DNA from: Nocardia jiangxiensis NBRC 101359
Lineage (GTDB): Bacteria > Actinomycetota > Actinomycetes > Mycobacteriales > Mycobacteriaceae
Direction of reading: 5' to 3'
NCBI RefSeq assembly: GCF_000308615.1
Contig: NZ_BAGB01000171.1
Location: 1-64,000 of the forward strand
DNA: 64,000 nucleotides
Shown here: positions 49,901-58,900 of the stretch, in pieces
How positions within the stretch are numbered: position 1 is the stretch's first letter
How the letters are laid out: each line of letters starts with the position of its first letter
Translations under genes and position numbers: made by a program
The notes under the pieces: generated by a model
The model's database searches: none
What the model was told of the DNA's origin: nothing
What the model saw: only the letters and a program-made list of their open reading frames with translations

Positions 49901-52900
49901 GTGCTCTGACGAGTACCTCGCCGGGGAGTCCGAGACTGTCCCGCAGCGTCCGCAGGACGACGACTCGTGGTTTGGTGAGTCCTCGCTCCATTCGGGAAAT
50001 TGTCGACGCTGCAGCTCCGGACTGTTCGGCAAATTTCACCAGGTACATCTTGTGATAACGCCGCAGGTCCCTCAGCCATTGATCTATCGAGTCGTAGGCC
50101 GGGGCGTCGGGGTCGGGCAGTGTCTGCGGAGGCGGCTGGTCTGGAGGGAATAATTCGCGCAGCCTTTCCTGCTGCCGATCCCGCGCCGGCGAATCTTCTC
50201 GAGCGTCCACGACAGCCAGGGTTATCGCAATCACTTCGGTTCGCGTTCCGGCATCGAACAGGCCACGTATATCCCTGAAATATTCTCCGATGGCCGCTGT
50301 GGTTCTACCGACCATCTCCCCGATTTCTCGGTCACTCATGCCTTGCGCCGCAAGTTCGAGTAGGGCGATATCTTTCGGATCGAGAAGGTCTGCTGCTGCG
50401 GGGTCGTGTTCAGGGGCATCGATGATCCCCGCGCGAATCGAGAATGCCACGATCGGGTTTCGATTGCTTTCTGTTCCGAGAATTCTCGCGATCCGGACCA
50501 GATCTCTTTCAACCGTCCTGGCAGGCTGATGTCTGCGTTGCTCTATCCGTATATCGGTCCAACCCGTCGCAATAAGCTGCAGTAGTTCGATATCGGCTGC
50601 GTCGAGATGCTCGATTGCGTCGGGCCGAGCGGAGTCGACTATTCCTTCCCATATCGCGGCTTCCAGCAGCTCATTGCGGAAATCTATGCCGAGCTTGTTC
50701 GCGATCTGCAGCCAGTGTGCGGTGACATCCTGCACCGATATTCCCAGGTGCTCCGCGGTCTCGGTGTCGGTGTTTCCCGCCACGGCCAGCCGGAACAGCT
50801 CTTTCTCGCGTTCGGTCAGCGCACCGTACAGTTCCTTCTCGCCAGGAGTGTCAAGGTTCGGGGAACCCGAAAACCAGTGCTGCACCGCCTCCAGTGCCGA
50901 TTCGCGGAGATCCAGATCGAATTGTTGGGCGATGGCCACGAAATATCCGGATACGACGCTCGTGGATATTCCCCACCGCACGGCGATCTCTTCGTTGGAC
51001 ATGCCTCGCGCGGCTAGGCGGACCAATTCGACCTGCAGGCCGTTCAGTTCGGCCGATCCGGTGGGGGCTGTGGAGTGCCTGCTCCGTTCGGCGGCGATCT
51101 CGAATACGAACGCTCGGATGGCGGCCCACAATGGGCGGTCCCGCGTCGCGAGATTGCCGCTGGGCACCGGTCGCGCCTTACCGCCACGCTGGTCGGGCAT
51201 GAATCGGTTGAGCTGCGCTCGCTGCCTGTCACCGAGCGCGCCCAGCGCGCGTTGCAGTTCCGATGTCGTCGCCTCGGCCAGCAGCGGTCGGAGTTCGTCG
51301 GCGCCTTCGGCATCGATGAAGGCATGCTCGACGAGTTGCCGGAACCGCGCGAACCTGGCGTGCTTGGGAATGAGGTTGCGCGCGATGAAGACAACCCATT
51401 TCTCGACGTCCCGGTCAGGTATCTGAGCCAGGCGATCGACGCTGGCCCGCAACGCCTCGTCCGTGATCTCCTGTGCCACTCGGGGTTCGCTGAAGGCGGT
51501 CGAGAGCCACTGGAATATCTTGTCGCCGAACTGGCGTCGGAGCACGGCGATCGCTTCATCCCTGCGCCCCTGTGCGACGTACCGTTCGAGCAACGGCCGC
51601 AATGCTGTTGTGGGCACACTGCCTCGCCCGACAACGGTGTGCGAGCCGATGGGGTTGTCGGGGTTGATCGCCGTGACGAGGGCGGGGTCGAACTGGCCGA
51701 CCGGTGTGGCGACGCCGGGCTCCTCGAACGCCTCGTCCAGTCCCGTAGCGGGTGCGCTCGAGACGACAGCCGGTTGTGCCGGTGTCGGAGAAGGCGCCGC
51801 GGCGACGTCGGTCCGGGCGCTCGGCCCGGTGGAGTCCTCGCCACGGGACCGTCGATGTGCCGCCGTCGCGAGACGTTCGATCGCGGCGGTCTGGTCGTCG
51901 TCGAGGTCCTCGCCGCGGTGCAATCCTGCGATCGAGGCCGAGACGAGTTGGCGGTCGGCAGTGCCCAGGTGATTGAGATTGTCGAGCAGAGTGTTCTGAG
52001 CAACGGTGAACATCCAGTCGCCGATGTCCTGCCCCGCGGGGACCGGCCAACGGTTGTCTCGGGCGAAAGCCAGGACGCCGAAATGGATCGCGTGCGCCAG
52101 CCGTGCTATCTGCGTGGGCGGCTCGCCGCGCGCCGGATCCCAGCCCAGCAGCGCCAGCACCCGCCGGACACCGGCGCGACTGTACCGGCGATCCAGCGAC
52201 AGCGCGGCAGCCTCGTCGCCCGCCTGTGCCCGGGACAGTGTCGAGGTGTCGACCGGCCACTCGTCGAGCGCGGCGGGGCCCTGGGGCGTCGGCCTGCCAC
52301 CGGGGTGGGCGGCGGTGACGACAGATCCTGGGCCCGAGGGGGATTCGGCTGTGGCGGTGCGGTCCCCGGTGCCGTCCCGGTTGGACCACTCGGGACCGTT
52401 GACGTCTACCAGACCCTCCCGGATCCCGGCCGCTACCAGGCATGCGGGTGCGGGGTTGCCGAGCCTGCCGGCGATGTCGTCGAGGTGGCTCTGCAGCTCG
52501 GCGGCCGGCATGGACAGGATTTCCGCGACGGCCTTCTTTGTCAGGCCTTTCGCGGTGAGGGTCAGCACGGTGGTGTGGTTTTCCGAAAGGCCCGCTGTCG
52601 CCCGATGTTTCGCCGCGGGGAAAGCGGTGATGTCGAGATCTCCACGGCGTGTTGCCTCGGCCACAGCTGCGGCCTGGTTGGGGACGTTCAGTTTTTCTGC
52701 GGCCTGCCTGGCGGTGAGTGTCACGGTCCGCCGCGGCAGGCCCAGGCGCTGCGCGATCACCGCCCGGGACAACCCCTGCGCCGTCAGCTCGAGGACGGCG
52801 AGTTCCTCGGCGGTGAGCTCGGCGGGTGTTGCGGGAATCCCGTGTTCCGCGGCGATCGATCGGGCGATGCGGCGCAGCGCGCCAGCGGCGAGGGTCCGCA

Positions 52901-55900
52901 CACCCGTAGCGTGCCAACGCATTCCGGTGGTGTTGCGCGCGTTATGTATGTACGCCGTCTGTTCTTCCGACAGCCCTTGGCGGAATCGTTGCAGCAGGGC
53001 CTCTCGCTGGCTCGGATGGAGCCGATCGACCAGCCTTCCGAACAGGGCGAGGGGAGCCAGGGCGAGGGCCGCGACGACGGGATCGGATTCCGAGACCCCC
53101 TCGAGGGCCATGTAGGAGGCCACAACTCCCCGTTGCAGCGCGCGCAGGTCGCGGGCGAGGTTCGGGTCCATTGCCGGGGCCGGATTCTTCCGTGTCGAAG
53201 CGGAACTCTGCGCTGCTGGGGTCGAATGTGCCCGTGCGGCAACGGGTTCGAGTGGCTTCTGGGCATCGGCTGGTTGATCCGGGGCAGAGAATTCGATGGT
53301 GAGCGGTCCGGCAGCGGAGGCGAGTGGTGTGCCCACTGTCGGATACTCGGATTGCGCTGGTTCGGCGGGCGTGCTGTCGGTGCGGTGTTGTGCGTGTATT
53401 ACCTGGGTGAGCGTGTCCAGTGCGGTGGTGTGTTCCGGGGTGAGCTCTCCGTCGGTCGGTTGTGCGCTCAGCGTGTCGGTGACCAATCGGCGGTCGGTGG
53501 CATTGAGCTGGCGGATGCCGTCGAGCAGTGTGTCGTCGGTTTTCTCGTGGAGCCAGTCGCCGGGGTCGGCGCCCTCGGGCACTGACCATCCGTCGAGGTG
53601 CGCGGCCCGCATTCCGGCGAAGGCGACGGCGTGTGCCAGCTGTTGAATCGGCTGTTGCGGGGTGCCGTGGCCGGGGACCCAGCCCAGCGTGGCGGTCACT
53701 TGTTCGAGGGTGGCGGGCCAATAGTCCCGCACCAGTGTCCGGACCGCCGCCGATTGGCCCCGCTGGGCTTGCGCCAGCGCCGGGGCGGTCCGGGTGGTGG
53801 GCGTGTGGGCCGGTTGCGGTAGCTGTCCGGTAGTGGCAGTGGGGGTGCCACTGGGTACTGTCTGCCCGGCCGGGATCAGGCCGGGTGCGACGCTCGGCGC
53901 GGCCATCCTGGCGGGATGGTCTGCGGCGCCGCGATCGGAGGTGGTGTTCGCCGGTGTCGCAGGCGGGTGCTGGGGTTGTTGTGCCGGGGTGGTGTGTCCG
54001 GCATCGGGTGGGGCATTGGCGTCGTGGGTGCCGGAACGGTTGCGGGAGGCGAGGAGGTCTTTTTCGACCGCGTCTTTCATGGCGGGAACTGCCTTGTTCA
54101 GCAGTGTCTGCTTGGCCTGCCGCAATACTTTCTCGGCGTCGTTGAGTGCGGTGCGGGTGTCGGGGGTGTTGTGCGTGTCGTGTGCTTCCTGAGCGGCTCG
54201 GTGTGCTTCGACGGCCCGCTGGTACTGGATGATCTGGGTGGTGACACCGGTGTCGGTGACGCGGCCGCGGAAGTCTTCGGGGCTGATGTAGTGGACCGCA
54301 CTCCCGGGGGTGCCGCCGTTGTCGCGGTCGTCGCCGGTCCCGCTGCGTGCGGGTCGGCCGTCGACTTGGTCGTTGACTCGTTGTGAGTAGGCGGGCCCGC
54401 CGCTGGTTTTGCCGTCGACGCCGCCGAGCGCGACCGATTCTTTGGTGCATGGGGCGTCAGCCCCGCGGCCGAGGTCTTTGTTGCCTATCATGATGGTGCC
54501 GGGTGCGCCGAATTTTTTGATTTTCGCTTTGACGAGGGCTTCGGCGTTGGCGTTGCTGCCGCCGTGTTCGGCATAGAATTGCGCGTCGACCACTTCGTAT
54601 TTCAGTTGGAAGTCGTTGCCGTATTCTTTTTTCCCGATTTTTTCGATCCAGTCGAGGAGTCCCATTCTCCCGGTTTCGGGATCACCGCGGATTTCTCCAT
54701 TGTCCAGGCAGACCACCCATTGCGGTCGCCCGGTTTGTTCTCCGTCTTTGATTTTGGCGTCGGCGATGATGTCGCGGGCCAGGCGTTCGAGCTTTGCTTG
54801 CGTGTTCTCGAGGAGAACGGGTTCTTTCGTGTCCAGTTGCGATGTGTAGAATCTGGGCAGCTCCGGAACGGGACCGATACCGTAGGCGTCGTACAGCGCG
54901 CCTTCGACACCTTTGAGTGTTCCGGAGAGGCCGGAGGGGGAGAACAGCATCTCGCTGCCGATCAGTTGCTGGTCGGACATCCGCATCGAGTGTTGCTGGT
55001 CGGCGCGTACCGGGACGCCTTCTTTGATTTCGACGAACTGTCCGATGCCCTGCCACCGCACATCGGTCGATTTCTCCCGGTCCCACATGGGTTTGTCGTT
55101 GGTGTCGGAAGCGAGGACGCCGACTTTGCGTTCGATCACCGGTTTCGTGTCGCCGCTCGGTCCTCCATCGCGGTGGGGGATATCGCTGCTGTCGGGAGTG
55201 ATTTCCTGCTCGGTCTTGATGTAATGGGTCCCTCTCTCCACGCCCCATCGGGCGACCGCAGCGTCGGCGAAGCGTTGCATTTCCTGGGTGGTGATGGGGT
55301 CACCAGCGACTTTGCTGAGTTTCGCGAAGGCTTCGGGGGTGAGTGTCGCGGCCCACATTCCGCGCGTGTTTTCCGGTTTGCCGAAATCTGCCGCTGTCAG
55401 CCCGTGTTCACGTTCGGCGGTGACCAGCCGGTTCCAGACCCCCTGTAGGACGGCGACTTCTTCCGGTGGGGCGTCCTCGGCGGCGCCCGGGGACAGCACA
55501 CATTCAGAATTTCCATCGAATATGGTGTCGAATTCGTCGATGGTGTGTTTACCGGCTGGGAACGGCTCGTAGCGGCCGTCGAGACCGTATTTCCCGGCGG
55601 CGTCGTCGAGGCGGGTTTTGATGTCGTCGATCGAGGGTTTGGTGTTGAGCCAGTCCCGCAGCGCGGTCACCTCCGTGTGGGGGGCTCCGGCGGTTTCGAA
55701 TGTGCCGATCATCTCGTCTGCGGCTTTCAGCGCGCGGAACAGGTAGTCCTCTTTCGTGCCCACGATGATCCGTTTACGGCCGGGCACCGCATCGGGCAGC
55801 GGGCCGTCCTGGTCCATCCGGTAGACGTCGATGCCGAGGTCGTAGCCGGTTCGGGAGACGAACGCGGCGATTTCGTCGGCCAGTTCACCAGCCAGCAGGT

Positions 55901-58900
55901 CGCTGCTGGTCCACGCGTGCGCGGTGCCGTGGTCGGCGGCGTCGGTGACCAGTTTCATGACCATCACCAGCGTCTTGCCCTCCCCGGTTTTCATGTCGAC
56001 CGGGCCGTGGGCGAGTAGCAGAAAGGCCGCGACCTGCGTTTCACGTGCCACGCGATGCTGCTCGTCGCCGCGGCGGATCCATTCGGTCATCGCCGCGATC
56101 CGGTCCTGGGTGTTGCCGTGGATCATGGTCTCGATCAATGTCGCCGGTGTGGCGTCCTGCATCGAGTTGCCGTCTTCGCGTGTGCCGGCGGTGACGCGTT
56201 GTTCACCGATCGCGCGGGCGGCAGCCAGGGCGTCGTGCAGGCGTTGTTTGCTGACCGCGTCGAAGACGCCGTCGCGGTCGGTGAATTCTCCCGTCATGAA
56301 CGCCGTCATCAGCGCATTACCGGCCGTGTCCGACGCAGCCACCAGTTCGGCGGCTACCTGAGCCAGAACGGTGTCGTGATCGGCGACGGCGGTCTCGTAG
56401 GTGGTGCGGCAGGCGGCCAGCTCCGCCCGTGCCCGGGTGGCGTCGGCGCGGGCGGTATGGGCGGCGGCAGCGTCGGCGAGGTCGTCGGCGGTGGGGTGTC
56501 CGAGCAGTTTGCGGACGCGGGCGGCGATGCTGGGGCGGGTGGCGTTCACCCGGTCCTCGGCCTCGCGGAGGTCGTGTTCGCGCTGCCGCACCTCAGCCCG
56601 CGCCACGCGTTCCCGCTCGGCTGCCTCAGCCACCCGAAGGCGCTGCTGCTCACGCAACGCCTCGCCCCGCTGCCGCTCTGCGGCAACACGCCGATGCAAC
56701 TCGATCTTGTCTGCGGTTGGTCGTTCTCCCGCCTGGGTGCCGTCGGTGGTCACCTCGTTTTTCGGACCTTCAGGCAGCTGGCTGGGTGTTTTCGAGGTCT
56801 TCGTCATCTCGGATTCACCCGACGGGTTGGAATCCGCTGTCTCCGCGCGGGGTTCACCCGGCGCGGGTGTGTCGGCCGGGGGCTTGCCGGCGCGGGTGAA
56901 ATCAACCGTCACAGTGTTTTTCGGGCCGGTCGACAGCCGATCGCGGGATTTCGAGGTTTTCGCCATGTCGCGCTCGCCCGACGGGTTGGAATGCGTTGCC
57001 GCCGATGCTTTGGGTTGCGTTGTCTCCGACGGAGTTTCCTCCGTAGTCGGCAGCTTGGCCGATGGTTTCGCCGCGGGCGCCTGCGCCGCCGCGTCGGCGG
57101 GTTTCGCGACTGCGGTATCGCCGCGCGCTGTGTCCGATGGCGTGCCCGGCTCCTTCGGCGGTTCGGTGGACTTGTCGGTCGCGGCGGTGGGCGCCGCATC
57201 GTCGGCGTCGGCAGCCGGTGGCGCATCGGCGTCATCGGTTGCCTTCGCCGTCGGGTCCGGTTGCTTCGATGTGCCTTCCACATCGATTTGTGCCGGATCC
57301 CGAACTGCGGCTTCGTCTTCGGCCGTTACGGGCGATTGCGGGGCATCGTCGGCGGCGCGGGGTCGTGCCGGGGCCGGTTCGAGGTCGGCCGATGCGTTCA
57401 CCGAGCCGGAGTCGTCGGCGGCGGTCGCCGCGGGATCGGCGTCGGGTCGCGGTAGGGCGCGGTTGAAATCCTTGCCGGACAGCGTATTCGGCTCTGCTAC
57501 CGGGCCGGTGGGTTTGTCCGCCTTGGTGATGTGGGGTGGTGCGGCCATGGAGTCGTCGCCGGGCAGCGCATTGAGATCCGTGGACACCTGGTTGGTTGGT
57601 TTGTGCGGCTTGGCGACGAACTCGGGTGACTCGTTCTCGGCGATGCGCTGGAGCAGGCGAGCGTGCAGTTTCCCGGCCGGCCGAGGGGTGGGTTCGCCCG
57701 ACGACGGATTGCCCGGGTCTTCGCCTGGTTGGGCACCGGTTCGACCTTGCGGCTGACTGTGGTCCGGTACTTGTGCGGCGCCGGCCTGCTGGTCGCGTGC
57801 CGCCGTCGGCGCGGGAGTGGTGTCCGGTGCGAACGAGACCGTCTTCACGGGATTGACGTTGTCGGGCAGTGTCAAGCCCAGATTCGGCTGCCAATCGGTG
57901 GAGTTGTGCTCGGGCTCCTGGAGCAGTGCGGAGAGCAGGTCGTTGAGTTGTTGTTGGCGAGACCTCGGTGCGTCGCCGGCGGGGACGATGCCGTGCGCGT
58001 CCAGTGCGTTCCTGAGTGCCTGCATGCCACGTGCCGCGTCGCCCGGCGCGCCGGAGTCGACCGGCGCCCCGGAGGTGGCGACCGGTGCCGGTGCGCCGGC
58101 GCGCATGCCGGCCAAGCCATGGGCGGCGGCACCGAGAAATCCGCCGGTGACCGCGGGCAGGAGCCCTTCGGTGAAGGCCTTGACGGTGAATTTCTCACCC
58201 GACGCCGCGACCGACACTCCGGCCCCGGCGATCCCGCCGACGAACCCGCCGACCGTTCCGACGAACACCGTGCCACCGACCTGGAAGAACACTCGTCCGG
58301 CGGCGCTGGTGGCGTTTTCGGCGTGGGCGAGTGCGCTCGGGATGATCCAGCGGTCGCCGATCGCCTTGCCCGCGGCAGCGCCGACGCCGCCGCCGAAGCC
58401 GCCTGCGGCCGCCGTGATACCCACGGCCTTCCAGTCCACCGACTTGCGCTGATCGTCGAGGACCTGTTTGGCCTGCACCGCCAGGTTGATGCCGCCACCC
58501 TGGATCGCTCCGATGGCCGCCGCTTTACCGGCCAGGACCAGGGTCCCGCGTTCGGCTGCCGCCTTCGCACCTTGCCCGGCAAGGTATTCCAGCAGTTTGC
58601 GGGAAGCGATCTGCAGCGCCGTTCTGGTTTGCATCTCGGCGAGGTAGCCCTCGATCGCGCCGCCGGCGGCGAACATGATCACGGCGTGCGCCAGCGTCCA
58701 CGCCAGGATCACCAGGAATCCGATGACCGTCCACTTCTGCACCTCGAAGCCGTTGGCGCCCTCGTACAGGTGCTCGGCCTGGATGTCATTGTGGTCGGCC
58801 TGCGCACGAAACTTCTTCGCCAGGTCGCGATACTGCTCCTCGAGCTTGTCGCCCGCCGCGCCGCGAATGATCTGGTGCCGGTTGTCGGCTCTGTGGTCGA

